Of a stretch of DNA of 64,000 nt, positions 52,527 through 62,997 are shown piece after piece; position 1 is the first letter of the stretch; each line of letters opens with the position of its first letter. The DNA is from Neisseria perflava (GTDB lineage Bacteria; Pseudomonadota; Gammaproteobacteria; Burkholderiales; Neisseriaceae). A program made the translations under genes and the position numbers. The stretch covers positions 62,001 to 126,000 of the forward strand of contig NZ_JALJYC010000001.1 of the NCBI RefSeq assembly GCF_024170405.1, given 5' to 3'. A model generated the notes under the pieces. The model made no database searches, was not told the DNA's origin, and saw nothing but the letters and a program-made list of their open reading frames with translations.

Positions 52527-53768
52527 ATGCTGTTTTTAAAGTGGTGGCAAGCCTTGATACAGGGAAAAATTTGGGGCTTTGCCGCGTTTGTCATCCGCCG
52601 CTTCAACGACGAGCGCGTGCCGCAGGTGGCGGCGAGCCTGACGTTTACCACGCTGTTGGCGCTGGTGCCGGTATTGACCGTGACCGTGGTGGTGGCGTCG
52701 GCCTTTCCGGTGTTTGACGAATGGTCGGATACTTTTGTCAAATTCGTCAACCGCACCATCGTGCCGCAGGGTGCGGACATGGTGTTTGACTACATCAGCG
52801 CGTTTCAGGCCAAGGCCAAGGGGCTGACGGCCATCGGCAGCGTGATGTTGCTGTTTACCTCGCTGATGTTGATTCAGACCATTGATAATACGTTTAACCG
52901 CATTTGGCGCGTTTCGACCCGCCGCCCGCTGCTCATGCAGTTTTTGGTGTATTGGGCGCTGTTGACCTTCGGGCCGCTGTCGCTGGGTATCGGCGTGTCG
53001 CTGATGATAGGGGCGCTGGGCAGCAGCGGTTTGGAGCAGACTTCGCCTGAACTGGCCGAATGGCTGCGTATGGGCGCGTCTCTGCTGTTTAGCACGCTGC
53101 TATTGTGGGCGCTGTACCGCTTTGTGCCCAACCGCTTCGTTCCGGCGCGGCAGGCGCTGGCGGGAGCGTTTGTGACGGCGCTGTGTCTGGAAGTGGCGCG
53201 GGCGCTGTTTGCCTGGTATATGGGGCGGTTCAACGGCTACACCTCGATTTACGGCGCGTTTGCCGCCGTGCCGTTTTTCCTGTTGTGGCTCAATCTGCTG
53301 TGGTCGCTGATACTGGCTGGGGCGGTGCTAACTTCGTCGCTGTCATATTGGCAGGGCGAGGCGTTCCGCCGCAGCTTTGATTCGCGCGGGCGTTTTGACG
53401 ATGTGTTGAAAATCCTGCTGCTCTTAGACGATGCGCAGCAAAACGGCAAAGCCTTGCCGGTTCAGGCGTTCAGACGGCATATCAATATGGGCTACGACGA
53501 ATTGGGCGAACTGCTGGAAAAATTGGCGCGGCACGGCTATGTGTATAACGGCAAACAGGGCTGGGTGTTGAAAACCGGCGCGGACGCCATTGAGGTGGCG
53601 GAGCTGTTTAAATTGTTTGTTTACCGTCCGGCAGCGGCGGGGCAGGATCAGGTCAATGAGGCGGTGAACACCATTATGCAGCCGTGTCTGAACGCGCTGG
53701 ATATGTCGCTGGCGGAATTCAGCCAACATGCGAAACGGCAGCTGAAAGGCGGCGATAAGGCCGTCTGA
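52527..53768 (+). CDS. YihY/BrkB family inner-membrane protein
   Basis: 413 residues. Six helices in the first 280 residues, with family segments RFNDERVPQVAASLTFTTLLALVPVLTV, FNRIWRVSTRRP and GRFNGYTSIYGAFAAVPFFLLWLNLLW. The C-terminal 130 residues are a soluble winged-helix-like part (VQAFRRHINMGYDELGELLEKLARHGYV). Once annotated as ribonuclease BN, the family's real function is unsettled. The TGA lies inside an uptake sequence (C terminus KAV) that is one arm of the following terminator. Confidence 0.9.
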   Translation: MLFLKWWQALIQGKIWGFAAFVIRRFNDERVPQVAASLTFTTLLALVPVLTVTVVVASAFPVFDEWSDTFVKFVNRTIVPQGADMVFDYISAFQAKAKGLTAIGSVMLLFTSLMLIQTIDNTFNRIWRVSTRRPLLMQFLVYWALLTFGPLSLGIGVSLMIGALGSSGLEQTSPELAEWLRMGASLLFSTLLLWALYRFVPNRFVPARQALAGAFVTALCLEVARALFAWYMGRFNGYTSIYGAFAAVPFFLLWLNLLWSLILAGAVLTSSLSYWQGEAFRRSFDSRGRFDDVLKILLLLDDAQQNGKALPVQAFRRHINMGYDELGELLEKLARHGYVYNGKQGWVLKTGADAIEVAELFKLFVYRPAAAGQDQVNEAVNTIMQPCLNALDMSLAEFSQHAKRQLKGGDKAV

Positions 53769-53806
53769 AAACCAATGATTCCGAGGCTGTTTTCAGACGG
53801 CCTTGT
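53757..53806. terminator. Uptake-sequence terminator overlapping the yihY stop codon
   Basis: AAGGCCGTCTGAAAAC and CTGTTTTCAGACGGCCTTG arms are inverted; the first arm contains the stop codon. Confidence 0.75.
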
Positions 53807-53844
53807 TATATAATCCCTTTTGTTCCGCCTTCTTATTTTCTACC

Positions 53845-55623
53845 ATGAATTTCCGTTTATTCTTTTTCGCCCTACTTGCCGCACTCAGCGCCTCAGCCTA
53901 CGCCGCCCACGGCATAGGTTTGGGGCAGACGCCGCAGTATCCGGCCGGTTTTACCGCATTTCGCTACGCCAATCCGAATGCCCCGAAGGGCGGCACGTTT
54001 ACCCTGCCCATGCAGGGCGGCTTCGATACGCTCAATCCGTTTACCCTCAAAGGCGATCACGAAGCAGGCGTATCGCTGATGCTGGACACGCTGACGGAAA
54101 AAAGCTGGGACGAGCCTTTTGCCGTGTACGGCCTGCTGGCCGAAGACATTGCCGTGGCTTCAGACGGCCTTTCCGTAACCTTTAAACTCAACCCTAAAGC
54201 GCGTTTTCACAACGGTGATCCGGTGTTGGCCAAAGACGTGGCGGCTTCGTTTAACACCTTAACGCAAGACAAAGCTGCCTCGCCGATGTACCGCTTTTAT
54301 TGGGCGGATGTGGTGAAGGTGGAAACCCCCGCGCCGCGCACGGTCGTCTTCCACTTTAAAAAGCGCAATGCCGAGCTGCCGCTGATTTTGGGCGAACTGC
54401 AAGTGTTTTCGCACAAAAGCTACCCTAAAGGTTTGGTGGCGGGCGCGGACAAATTGCCCATCGGCTCGGGGCCGTACCGTTTCGGCAAGGCAGAGAGCGG
54501 GCGCATGAGCGAATACCGCCGCGATAAGCATTATTGGGCGCAGAATCTGCCCGTGCGCAAAGGGCGCTATAACTTCGATACCGTGCGCTTCAAATATTAC
54601 AAAGACGACAGCGTGCGAATTGAAGGCATCAAGGGCGGCCAATACGATTTTATGCAGGAAAACGTCGCCCGCAACTGGGCGCGCGCTTATCCCGCCGCCG
54701 TGTTGCAAAAGCGCGGTTTGTCCAAACACGAATGGGTGCACCACAGCGCCGCCGGTATGCAGGGCTTTGTGATGAACCTGCGCAGAAAGCCGTTTGACGA
54801 CATCCGCGTGCGGCAGGCGATGGTGGAAAGTTTCGATTTTGAAAGCACCAACAGCCGCCTGTTTTACGGCCTCTACCGCCGCAGCAACAGCTTTTTTACC
54901 AACAGCCCGATGGCGGCAAGCGGCAAACCGCAGGGCGCGGAGCTGGCCTTGCTGAACACGGTGCGCACACAGCTGCCGAGTGCCGTGTTCACGCAAAACG
55001 TGCCCGAGCCGCCGGTGGTCAATCCGCAAACCGGCGTGCGCCCGAACTTGCTTAAAGCGCGCGCTTTGCTGTTGCAGGCCGGTTACCGCTATCAAAACGG
55101 CGTATTGGTGGACAAACAGGGCAAGCTGCTGGCGTTTGAATTTCTCAGCCCGAGCAAAACCTATGAGCGCGTGACCGCCAAATGGCAGCGCGATTTGGCG
55201 AAAATCGGTGTCACCATGACGGTGCGCGTGGTGGATTCGGCGGTGTACCAAAAGCGGATGAACGCGTTTGATTTTTATATGACGATTGTGGTGTACGCCA
55301 ATTCCGACAGCCCGGGCAACGAGCAGACGGCCTATTTCGGCTGCGCCGCCGCCAAAACCGATGGCAGCCGCAACTGGGCGGGCGTATGCCAACCGGCGGT
55401 GGAAACCCTGCTCAAACGCTTTGAGAATTTCAGCAGCCGCAAAGAGCTGACCGTATCCGCCCGCGCCCTTGACCGCGTGATACGCCATCAATATATCGTC
55501 GTGCCCAACTGGTATGCCGACAGATACCGCGTGGTGTACCGCGATACTTTGGGTATGCCGCAAACCCTGCCGCTGTATTACAGCCCAATCGAATGGGCGT
55601 TGAGTACGGGTTGGCGCAAATAG
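53845..55623 (+). CDS. Peptide-type ABC transporter substrate-binding protein (YejA-like)
   Basis: 592 residues. The signal peptide NFRLFFFALLAALSASAYA is cleaved before AHGIGLGQ. The SBP family 5 fold is clear: YANPNAPKGGTFTLPMQGGFDTLNPFTLKG, LAEDIAVASDGLSVTFKLNPKARFHNGDPVLAKDVAASF and IGSGPYRF-type region (PIGSGPYRFGKAESG). The AAHG...PNAPKGG start resembles YejA, the microcin C/oligopeptide binder. No permease or ATPase genes flank it. The start at 53845 gives a correct signal peptide; the frame upstream does not. Confidence 0.88.
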   Translation: MNFRLFFFALLAALSASAYAAHGIGLGQTPQYPAGFTAFRYANPNAPKGGTFTLPMQGGFDTLNPFTLKGDHEAGVSLMLDTLTEKSWDEPFAVYGLLAEDIAVASDGLSVTFKLNPKARFHNGDPVLAKDVAASFNTLTQDKAASPMYRFYWADVVKVETPAPRTVVFHFKKRNAELPLILGELQVFSHKSYPKGLVAGADKLPIGSGPYRFGKAESGRMSEYRRDKHYWAQNLPVRKGRYNFDTVRFKYYKDDSVRIEGIKGGQYDFMQENVARNWARAYPAAVLQKRGLSKHEWVHHSAAGMQGFVMNLRRKPFDDIRVRQAMVESFDFESTNSRLFYGLYRRSNSFFTNSPMAASGKPQGAELALLNTVRTQLPSAVFTQNVPEPPVVNPQTGVRPNLLKARALLLQAGYRYQNGVLVDKQGKLLAFEFLSPSKTYERVTAKWQRDLAKIGVTMTVRVVDSAVYQKRMNAFDFYMTIVVYANSDSPGNEQTAYFGCAAAKTDGSRNWAGVCQPAVETLLKRFENFSSRKELTVSARALDRVIRHQYIVVPNWYADRYRVVYRDTLGMPQTLPLYYSPIEWALSTGWRK

Positions 55624-55652
55624 GGTTTGATGTTCGGATTGAGATTACAACA

Positions 55653-55691
55653 AAGCAAAGGCCGTCTGAATTCAGACGGCCTTTGCTTTTC
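55653..55691. terminator. Bidirectional uptake-sequence terminator
   Basis: AAAGCAAAGGCCGTCTGAA and TTCAGACGGCCTTTGCTTT form a perfect palindrome between converging genes. Confidence 0.85.
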
Positions 55692-55713
55692 AGAGAATCA
55701 AGGATTTGGACGG

Positions 55714-56604
55714 TTAGCGTTTGACACCGCTCAAACGTGCCCAGCCGTCGATGATTTCGGCCGGTTCGATGTTGAACCATTGGCTGTAAATTCTGCCCAG
55801 TTCGTCCACTTGCTCGTCTAAGAGGCCGGATAAGACAATGCGGCCGCCTTGTTTGGTGCGTCCGGCCAGCATTTCGCCCAGCATACGCAGCGGGTTGGCG
55901 AGGATGTTGGCAACGACAACATCAAATTGGCCTTCCGGCAGGGCATCGGGCAGGTAAAAATGCGCGTTGACCTGGTTTTGCGCGGCGTTGTCGTTGCTGG
56001 ATTTGATGGCCTGCTCGTCGATGTCCACGCCGGTGGCGGAGCCTGCGCCCAGTTTCAGGGCGGCGATGGTCAGAATGCCGGAGCCGCAGCCGTAATCCAA
56101 TACGCTTTCGCCGCCTTTCAATTCGCTGTCCAGCCATTGCAGGCACAGGCGAGTGGTTGGATGGCTGCCGGTGCCGAACGCCAGACCGGGGTCGAGTTGC
56201 AGATTGACGGCTTCGGGATCGGGGGCTTCATGCCAAGAGGGGGTAATCCACAGGCGGTTGGAAATCTGAATCGGGTCAAACTGGGATTGGGTCAGGCGTA
56301 CCCAGTCTTGGTCATCGAGAATCTCGCGGCTGTAAGGCGGCGGTTCGTCAAAGCCGCAGTCGGCGGAGGCTTGGGCGACGATGGTGTCGGGTTCGTCTTC
56401 GTTGGCGATGATGGCGATGATTTTGCTTTGGTGCCAAATCTGCTCGGCCGGCATACCCGGCTCGCCGAAGATGGCCTGCTCGTTGTCCGTACCGGCATAA
56501 GCGTCTTCAAGGGCGGCGGAGAGTGCGCCGTGATCCATCAGGGCGTCGGAGAGGCGTTCGGCCAGGTTGTCGGTGACGGCGATGGTAATCTGTTGATAGG
56601 GCAT
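55714..56604 (-). CDS. prmA: Ribosomal protein L11 methyltransferase
   Basis: SAM-dependent trimethylation of L11. 296 residues. N-terminal substrate domain (YQQITIAVTDNLAERLSDAL), then the methyltransferase domain with DPGLAFGTGSHPTTRLCLQWLD, the SAM motif SVLDYGCGSGILTIAALKLGA and DVVVANILANPLRML. The start at 56604 fits homologues; longer frames include an uptake sequence. Third gene of accB-accC-prmA, an arrangement common in beta-proteobacteria; a terminator hairpin separates it from accC. Confidence 0.94.
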   Translation of the reverse strand: MPYQQITIAVTDNLAERLSDALMDHGALSAALEDAYAGTDNEQAIFGEPGMPAEQIWHQSKIIAIIANEDEPDTIVAQASADCGFDEPPPYSREILDDQDWVRLTQSQFDPIQISNRLWITPSWHEAPDPEAVNLQLDPGLAFGTGSHPTTRLCLQWLDSELKGGESVLDYGCGSGILTIAALKLGAGSATGVDIDEQAIKSSNDNAAQNQVNAHFYLPDALPEGQFDVVVANILANPLRMLGEMLAGRTKQGGRIVLSGLLDEQVDELGRIYSQWFNIEPAEIIDGWARLSGVKR

Positions 56605-56748
56605 AATGGGTCTTTCTTTGGCTGAGGCCGTCAGAAAAAAGCGGGTCAACCGGTTTTCAGACGGCAAGGATGGTTTGGGCTTATATGTTTTAAGATAAGG
56701 CTGGTTTGGGGAAAAGCAAGGGTGGAACGGGTATGCCGCTGCGCAGAC

Positions 56749-56803
56749 AAAGGCCGTCTGAAAAGCAAAAACGGTATCGTTCTACATTTCAGACGGCCTT
56801 TTC
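56749..56803. terminator. Uptake-sequence hairpin between accC and prmA
   Basis: AAAGGCCGTCTGAAAA and ATTTCAGACGGCCTTTT are inverted, with a loop of about 25 bases. Confidence 0.65.
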
Positions 56804-56816
56804 AGCCTGTTAAGGC

Positions 56817-58184
56817 TTATTTTTCTTTATCCAGCTTGGCTTTGCGCTCTTCCAGCCAGTGTTCCAGATAGTGAATGCTCACGCCGCCTTCGGAGAAGCC
56901 CGGATCGCGGAACAAATCGCGGTGCAGCGGGGTATTGGTTTTGATGCCGGTAATCGCCAGCTCTGCCAGCGCCACGCGCATTTTCGCCATCGCCTGCTCG
57001 CGGGTTTTGCCGTGTACGCAGATTTTACCGATTAGGCTGTCGTAGTTGGGCGGAATGCGGTAGCCTTGATAAATGTGGCTGTCCACGCGCACGCCCGGGC
57101 CGCCTGGCAGGTGGCAGGAGTCAATCAGGCCGGGGCTGGGAATAAAGTTGTACGGGTCTTCGGCATTGATACGGCACTCAAAAGCATGGCCGTCCAACAC
57201 AATATCTTCCTGCGTGTATTGCAACGGCAGGCCGGCGGCTACGCGCAGCTGCTCTTGCACAATATCCACGCCGCTGATGAGCTCGGTGATAGGGTGTTCG
57301 ACCTGTACGCGGGTGTTCATCTCGATAAAGAAAAACTCGCCGTCTTCATACAGAAATTCAAACGTACCCGCGCCGCGATAACCGATACGCTTACACGCTT
57401 CTACGCAGGCTGCACCGATTTTGGCACGCTCTTCGGGCGTAATGCCGGGTGCAGGCGCTTCTTCGATGACTTTTTGGTGGCGGCGCTGCATGGAGCAGTC
57501 GCGCTCGCCTAGATAAATCGCGTTGCCGTGTTCATCGGCCAAAACTTGGATTTCCACGTGGCGCGGGCGTTGCAGATAACGCTCCATATACACCATCGGA
57601 TTGCCGAACGCAGCACCGGCTTCAGTTTTGGTCATTTCCACCGAGCGCAGCAGGTCTTCTTTTTTCTCCACCACGCGCATACCGCGCCCGCCGCCGCCGC
57701 CGGAGGCTTTGATGATGACGGGAAAACCGACTTGGTCGGCGATTTTCAGAATTTCCGCTTCATCGTCGGGTAGCGCGCCTTCAGAACCGGGCACGCAAGG
57801 TACGCCCGCTTCAATCATGGCGTGTTTGGCGGAAACTTTGTCGCCCATCAAGCGGATGGTTTCGGCGCGCGGGCCGATGAAGGTAAAGCCGGATTCTTCC
57901 ACCTGCTCGGCAAAGTCGGCGCGTTCGGCCAAGAAGCCGTAACCCGGGTGGATGGCGTCGGCGCCGGTTACTTCGGCGGCGGCGATGATGGCGGGAATCA
58001 GCAGGTAGCTTTGCGGGGAGGGTGCCGAGCCGATACAGACGGATTCGTCGGCCAGCTTGACATGCAGGCTGTCTTTGTCGGCCTCGGAGTGGACGGCGAC
58101 AGTGGCAATGCCCATTTCGCGGCAGGCGCGTAAAATGCGCAGCGCGATTTCACCACGGTTGGCGATGAGTACTTTTTTCAACAT
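56817..58184 (-). CDS. accC: Acetyl-CoA carboxylase biotin carboxylase subunit
   Basis: ATP-dependent carboxylation of biotin on AccB, the first half-reaction of malonyl-CoA formation. 455 residues. [23 protein letters not shown] begins the protein, the ATP-grasp glycine loop is [14 protein letters not shown], and [22 protein letters not shown] carries the catalytic Glu-x-Asn-x-Arg. GGAAAATCATT lies before the ATG (coding strand). Downstream partner of accB, 129 bases apart. Confidence 0.97.
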   Translation of the reverse strand: MLKKVLIANRGEIALRILRACREMGIATVAVHSEADKDSLHVKLADESVCIGSAPSPQSYLLIPAIIAAAEVTGADAIHPGYGFLAERADFAEQVEESGFTFIGPRAETIRLMGDKVSAKHAMIEAGVPCVPGSEGALPDDEAEILKIADQVGFPVIIKASGGGGGRGMRVVEKKEDLLRSVEMTKTEAGAAFGNPMVYMERYLQRPRHVEIQVLADEHGNAIYLGERDCSMQRRHQKVIEEAPAPGITPEERAKIGAACVEACKRIGYRGAGTFEFLYEDGEFFFIEMNTRVQVEHPITELISGVDIVQEQLRVAAGLPLQYTQEDIVLDGHAFECRINAEDPYNFIPSPGLIDSCHLPGGPGVRVDSHIYQGYRIPPNYDSLIGKICVHGKTREQAMAKMRVALAELAITGIKTNTPLHRDLFRDPGFSEGGVSIHYLEHWLEERKAKLDKEK

Positions 58185-58197
58185 AATGATTTTCCTG

Positions 58198-58312
58198 TGG
58201 TTTCAGACGGCCTTTGTGCAAACAGACCTGCGGCAGACACCATGCGCCCGCCGGGAGGGAGCACAGACGTTTTCAGACGGCCTTTTGCGGGAAAAGGCCG
58301 TCTGAAAACGGG
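58198..58312. repeat. Cluster of three uptake sequences between accB and accC
   Basis: GTTTTCAGACGGCC and GGCCGTCTGAAAAC form a hairpin at 58269-58310, and one more uptake sequence lies at 58199. A hairpin here could reduce read-through into accC, but there is no T tract in the accC direction beyond the arm itself. Confidence 0.6.
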
Positions 58313-58313
58313 A

Positions 58314-58781
58314 TTATTCGATGATAAACAGCGGTTCGCCGTATTCGACCGGTAAGCCGTTTTCCACCAAAATGGCGGTTACAGTGCCGGATTTTTCCGC
58401 TTCGATTTCGTTCATCAGCTTCATGGCTTCGATGATACACAGGGTGTCACCAGCTTTCACGCTTTGGCCGACTTCGACGAAAGCCGGAGTGTTCGGGCCG
58501 GGAGCACGGTAGAATGTGCCGACCATCGGTGATTTTTGCGCGTTGCTCAAATCAGGGCCGGCGGCAGCCGGTGCAGCGGGCGCCGGCGCAGCGGCGGCAG
58601 AAGCAGGCGCGGCAACCGGAGCGGGAGCAGCAGCGGCAGGCGCAGCGGCGGCGTAAACTACGGGTTGCGTTGCGGTGGCGCGGGTAATGCGGACTTTTTC
58701 TTCGCCCTCGGTCACTTCGATTTCGGCAATACCGGATTCTTCAACCAAATCAATCAGTTTTTTCAGTTTGCGCAAATCCAT
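58314..58781 (-). CDS. accB: Acetyl-CoA carboxylase biotin carboxyl carrier protein
   Basis: 155 residues. The N terminus [22 protein letters not shown] is followed by an Ala/Pro-rich flexible linker (about 40-80) and the biotinyl domain with the biotin lysine in [31 protein letters not shown] contains the protruding-thumb region. It initiates the accB-accC unit and carries CO2 from AccC to the AccAD transferase. Confidence 0.96.
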   Translation of the reverse strand: MDLRKLKKLIDLVEESGIAEIEVTEGEEKVRITRATATQPVVYAAAAPAAAAPAPVAAPASAAAAPAPAAPAAAGPDLSNAQKSPMVGTFYRAPGPNTPAFVEVGQSVKAGDTLCIIEAMKLMNEIEAEKSGTVTAILVENGLPVEYGEPLFIIE

Positions 58782-59133
58782 TTTTCATTCCTTGTTGAGA
58801 CGGCGCAGCGGCCGTGTGATAGGGGTCTGGAGGTTTGACCATTCGGGGGTCGGCGCATAAGGCGGAAGTTTCCAGCCCCATGCGGCAACGGAAAGAAGAC
58901 GGCCAATCGACCGGATTTAATCGGACTATTTTCCCGAACTTGCTGGTAAATGTCCAGTAAAATCTGTAAAAAAGACAGAATTTGGCTGTAAAACGCGGAT
59001 TTCGGAAAAGTGTGCCGGAAGCGTGCCGCTAAGAGAGCATTTATTCTAATTTATTGGTTTTAGAAGCAAAGAGGCCGTCTGAAAAAAGCAAACATGCGTA
59101 TAATGGCGGCTGTTTTGTAAGATGAATATAAAG
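58782..59133. other. Divergent promoter region between accB and queA
   Basis: 352 bases without a supported frame. It contains one uptake sequence (about 59071). The accB start has AAGGAATG upstream. No terminator, riboswitch or clear -35/-10 pair was recognised. Confidence 0.5.
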
Positions 59134-60162
59134 ATGGACATTTCTGATTTTGATTTCGAACTGCCGGAAAAACTGATTGCGCAACATCCGCCCGAAGTGC
59201 GCGGCAGTAGCCGCTTACTGGTGGCTTTGCCAAACATGCCGTTGCAAGACAGGCATTTTGCCGACGTAGCGGACTACATCGAAGCGGGCGACGTGCTGGT
59301 GTTTAACAATACCAAAGTGATGAAGGCACGCCTCTTCGGGCAGAAAGCCAGCGGCGGCAAAATCGAAGCCTTGATTGAACGTGTGTTGGACAACCATACG
59401 GCGTTGGCGCATGTGCGCTCGTCCAAATCGCCCAAAGCGGGTACGGCATTATGCTTTGAAGGCGGTATTCAGGCCGAAATGGTGGAGCGGGTAGGCGAGC
59501 TGTTCTGCTTGCGTTTTGCGGGCGAACAAACGGTTTACGAGCTGTTGGAGCAAAACGGCTACTTGCCGCTGCCGCCGTATATCGAACGGGCGGCCGATGA
59601 AGATGACGACAGCCGCTATCAGACGGTATATGCCAAACATCAGGGCGCGGTTGCGGCGCCGACGGCGGGGCTGCATTTTACCGATGAATTGCTGGCGGCT
59701 TTACGCGCGCAGGGCGTGGTGACGGCGGAAGTGACCCTGCACGTCGGTGCGGGTACGTTCCAGCCTGTGCGCGAGGATAAGATTGAAGAGCATAAAATGC
59801 ACAGCGAGTGGTTTAATGTGCCGTCTGAAACCGTGGCGGCGATTGAGGCGGCGCAGGCGCGCGGCAATAAAATCTGGTCGGTCGGCACGACTTCCATGCG
59901 CGCATTGGAATCGGCAGCGCGGCAAACCGGCCGTTTGCAGGCGGGTATGGGAGACACGGATATTTTTATTACGCCGGGCTATCGGTTTAATGTGATTGAC
60001 CGCCTGATTACCAATTTCCATCTGCCCAAATCTACCTTGCTGATGTTGGTCAGTGCATTTTCCGGAATGGAACACATTCGAGCGGTGTACCGCCACGGGG
60101 TTGAACAGGAATACCGCTTTTTCAGCTATGGCGATGCGATGGTATTGGGGCGTAAAGACTAA
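59134..60162 (+). CDS. queA: S-adenosylmethionine:tRNA ribosyltransferase-isomerase
   Basis: Transfers and isomerises the ribose of SAM onto preQ1 in tRNA, giving epoxyqueuosine. 342 residues. [25 protein letters not shown] begins the protein; [45 protein letters not shown] and [28 protein letters not shown] are QueA signatures (quoted in parts under 20). The ATG at 59134 matches the meningococcal start (DISDFDF); an ATG at 59122 is possible. It is unlinked from the queC operon. Confidence 0.96.
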   Translation: MDISDFDFELPEKLIAQHPPEVRGSSRLLVALPNMPLQDRHFADVADYIEAGDVLVFNNTKVMKARLFGQKASGGKIEALIERVLDNHTALAHVRSSKSPKAGTALCFEGGIQAEMVERVGELFCLRFAGEQTVYELLEQNGYLPLPPYIERAADEDDDSRYQTVYAKHQGAVAAPTAGLHFTDELLAALRAQGVVTAEVTLHVGAGTFQPVREDKIEEHKMHSEWFNVPSETVAAIEAAQARGNKIWSVGTTSMRALESAARQTGRLQAGMGDTDIFITPGYRFNVIDRLITNFHLPKSTLLMLVSAFSGMEHIRAVYRHGVEQEYRFFSYGDAMVLGRKD

Positions 60163-60181
60163 TTAAAAGGTAATTATGTTG

Positions 60182-60228
60182 AAAAGGCCGTCTGAATAAA
60201 TTTTCTTTTATTCAGACGGCCTTTTTAT
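60182..60228. terminator. Uptake-sequence terminator after queA
   Basis: AAAAGGCCGTCTGAATAAA and TTTATTCAGACGGCCTTTTT are inverted. It also lies just beyond the end of the converging tyrosine-kinase gene. Confidence 0.85.
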
Positions 60229-60246
60229 ATCGACTTTACGGGTCGT

Positions 60247-62439
60247 TTAGCTTTTGGTGTTTTTTGCATACTTTTTGGCGTATTTCCTGCCTTCTTCGGT
60301 ATTGCGATAACCGGCATAGCTGTAATAATCATAGCTGCTGCCCGCTTCACGCTGCATACCGTTGAGGATAACGCCTTTGATGCTGACTTTGCTTTGTTGC
60401 AAACGATCGACGCTGGTGTCCAACTCTTGTGCTGTGGTGTAGCCATAGCGAGCCACCATCAAGGTTGTGCCGGCATATTGGCCGACAATGGCGGCATCGG
60501 TGACAGCCAAAATCGGCGGCGTATCAATGATGACGTAATCGTATTTTTCCGAAGCGTAAGCGACCAATTCGCTGAAACGCTTGTCCATCAGCAGCTCAGA
60601 CGGTTTTTTCGGATAACCGCCGTTGGAAATCAGGCTGAGGTTTTCTACATTGGTGGCTTGAACAGCTTTCGCCGGTGAAATGTTACCGGACAAAATATCA
60701 ACCAAACCTGAACCGGTATTCATGCCAAACATTTGTTCCAAATAACCCTTACGCATGTCGGTGTCAATCAGCAAAACGGTTTTGCCGGATTGGGCGATAA
60801 CGGTAGCTAAGTTAGCGGAAATAAAGGATTTACCTGCTTCCGGCGCCGCACCGGTAATCATCAATACATTATTTTTAGCCTCCATCATGGAGAAATAAAT
60901 GTTAGTACGCAGTGCGCGGATGGCTTCGACGGCGATATCGGTTGGATCGTCTTCCGCGAGCAGGTAATTGGTGCGGTTGGCTAAAGATTTGAGTTTATTG
61001 GTGCGTACGTCGCGTTTTTGTTGCACTTTAGACAGCGGTACCAAAGCCGATACTTCCAGATCCAATTCTTCGATTTCATCAATGGAATTAATGGTCGGAC
61101 GCGGACGGTTACGCATCAAAATCCAAACGGCCATCAACGCAGCCGCGCCCAGCGCGCTTAACAGCGTGATGATTTTTTTGCGCGGCGCAACCGGAATTTC
61201 CGGCTCAATGGCGTAATCGACAATGCGCACGTTACCCTGCGCACTGGCGCGCATGATGTTTAGTTCTTGCTGTTTGCCCAGCAGTTGCACGTAAGTGGCC
61301 TGATTGGTATCCACATCACGAGTCAGGCGGATGACTTCCTGTTGGGTATTGGGCAACTCGGCGATTTGTTGGTTAATTTTGTTCTTGGCATTTTCCAATA
61401 CGGTCAATTTATCCAATACCGCTTTATAAGAAGGATGTTCGGGCGTATAGAGTTCTGCCAGACCAGCTTCTTCGGTGCGCAACAGGGTAATCTGGGTTTC
61501 AATGGAAGTCAGGCTTTCCAATGCTCCTTTAGATTCCAAAGGAATATCCAGAGAACCGGTTTTTTCACGATAATCGTTCAAACGGTTTTCCGCTTCTTGC
61601 AAACGCTCTTTCAAGCGGGGCAACTCTTCGCTGATAAAGGCTAAGCCGCTGGAGGCCACTTGTACGTCACGTTCGCGGTTTTGACCCACATAATTGTCGG
61701 CAATACTGTTTAACACGCGGGTAGTTTTTTCCGGATCGGTACCGTTGTAAGTCAGATTAATAATCGGACTGGTTTTGCCCTTGCTGATTACGCCCAAGTT
61801 CTTTTTGACGTTTTCAATCGCATTTAGGGTCGAATATTTGGTTAATACGAAATCTTGACCAGGCTCAGCCAAAATCGTATCAATTTTTAAAACGGTGTCT
61901 TTGTCAATTTTTAAAGCTGTACCAACGCGGCCTTCAACGGTTTTGTCATCTGGCAGGGTCAGGGTATAGGTTTTGCTGTCTTTAACTGTCAAGGCAAATG
62001 GCTCGTTCAGCCATTTTTCTCGTACATGAAAATCAGAAATTTTCAGTTCAGGTTTGACCCCACCGCCTAAGTTATAGAATAAGCGCCCTAAGATAGGGAA
62101 AAATTTAGGTGTGACCTGTTGATCCAGTTGCAAATCATCAACGGTTTTGTTGATAACCAAACGAGATTGCACCAAATCCACCTCAGCTTCAGAAGGTGAT
62201 TGATCCGTAGAAAAAATACTGTTGATTTCTGTCAGGATCTGGTTTTGTTTGGTTTCGATTTCCAGCATGGCGTCCGCACGGTAAACAGGCGTGGCACTCA
62301 GGCTGTACAGGGCACCAAGAACACCGCCTGCCAGCAAAGCTAGGGCAAGCTTGGTTTTATGCGACCACAGACTGCGGAATTGCTGACCCAGGTCGATTTC
62401 GTCATGATTATTGGGTGCTGATGCGGTTTGTTTGCTCAT
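60247..62439 (-). CDS. Polysaccharide co-polymerase / tyrosine autokinase (Wzc-like)
   Basis: 730 residues. An N-terminal Wzz domain lies between helices at about 30-50 and 425-445, with coiled-coil segments in the periplasmic part (about 270-400). The C-terminal BY-kinase domain has Walker A GAAPEAGKSFIS (530-541), A' VLLIDTDMRKG and B YVIIDTPP. A tyrosine-rich tail with at least seven Tyr (703-728, SYDYYSYAGY and KYAKKYAK) is the autophosphorylation site. It controls chain length and export of an exopolysaccharide, reversed by the adjacent phosphatase. Confidence 0.92.
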   Translation of the reverse strand: MSKQTASAPNNHDEIDLGQQFRSLWSHKTKLALALLAGGVLGALYSLSATPVYRADAMLEIETKQNQILTEINSIFSTDQSPSEAEVDLVQSRLVINKTVDDLQLDQQVTPKFFPILGRLFYNLGGGVKPELKISDFHVREKWLNEPFALTVKDSKTYTLTLPDDKTVEGRVGTALKIDKDTVLKIDTILAEPGQDFVLTKYSTLNAIENVKKNLGVISKGKTSPIINLTYNGTDPEKTTRVLNSIADNYVGQNRERDVQVASSGLAFISEELPRLKERLQEAENRLNDYREKTGSLDIPLESKGALESLTSIETQITLLRTEEAGLAELYTPEHPSYKAVLDKLTVLENAKNKINQQIAELPNTQQEVIRLTRDVDTNQATYVQLLGKQQELNIMRASAQGNVRIVDYAIEPEIPVAPRKKIITLLSALGAAALMAVWILMRNRPRPTINSIDEIEELDLEVSALVPLSKVQQKRDVRTNKLKSLANRTNYLLAEDDPTDIAVEAIRALRTNIYFSMMEAKNNVLMITGAAPEAGKSFISANLATVIAQSGKTVLLIDTDMRKGYLEQMFGMNTGSGLVDILSGNISPAKAVQATNVENLSLISNGGYPKKPSELLMDKRFSELVAYASEKYDYVIIDTPPILAVTDAAIVGQYAGTTLMVARYGYTTAQELDTSVDRLQQSKVSIKGVILNGMQREAGSSYDYYSYAGYRNTEEGRKYAKKYAKNTKS

Positions 62440-62523
62440 CAGTAAAACTTTCTATCTAACTAAACTTGGATTAATACAGAATCACTATTGATGGATTCTG
62501 TCATTTTGACCGGTAGAAGCCAA

Positions 62524-62964
62524 TCAGGACTGTCCGGTTAATTTTTGTACCCAGCTGTCGGCTGCTTCATCCAGTTGCTGATAAACAGCCTCAAACATCT
62601 CGGCGCTTTGGTGAAATGGGTCGGGTATGCTTTTTTTAGGCATCCATTGCGCAAAAAGCATGGTTTTGCTGCGTGCCGAAGGTTGGATATCTGCGACGCT
62701 GTCGATATGTTCCGGCTCCATCACCAATATCAAATCAGCCTGGTCACACATTTCCGGCGTTAATTGCCGGGCAGTATGACCGGCCACAACAACACCGTGT
62801 GCCAATGCTGTCTTAATGGCTTGAAAGTCGGCATCTTTGCCAACCAATGCTTTTATCCCTGCTGAGATAATATGCTGTTTGGGTAATTTCTGCTGCAAAA
62901 TCCGTTCGGCAGTCGGAGAACGGCAGATGTTGCCGACACATACAACAAGAATATTTTGGAACAT
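62524..62964 (-). CDS. Low-molecular-weight protein-tyrosine phosphatase (Wzb-like)
   Basis: 146 residues. The catalytic loop VCVGNICRSPTAE (C-x5-R-S) is at the N terminus, and the general-acid aspartate is in SIPDPFHQS. Expected to dephosphorylate the Tyr tail of the adjacent Wzc-like kinase. It sits 84 bases upstream of the kinase and 33 bases downstream of the export protein, in the order wza-wzb-wzc. Confidence 0.93.
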   Translation of the reverse strand: MFQNILVVCVGNICRSPTAERILQQKLPKQHIISAGIKALVGKDADFQAIKTALAHGVVVAGHTARQLTPEMCDQADLILVMEPEHIDSVADIQPSARSKTMLFAQWMPKKSIPDPFHQSAEMFEAVYQQLDEAADSWVQKLTGQS

Positions 62965-62997
62965 AGTTTCAGGTAGTTAAAAGGTTATAGAATCAAA

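Noticed and set aside
54259..55563. 434-codon minus-strand frame across the YejA-like gene
   Set aside because: Antisense shadow of a gene with signal peptide and clear family motifs; no SD and no recognisable domain.
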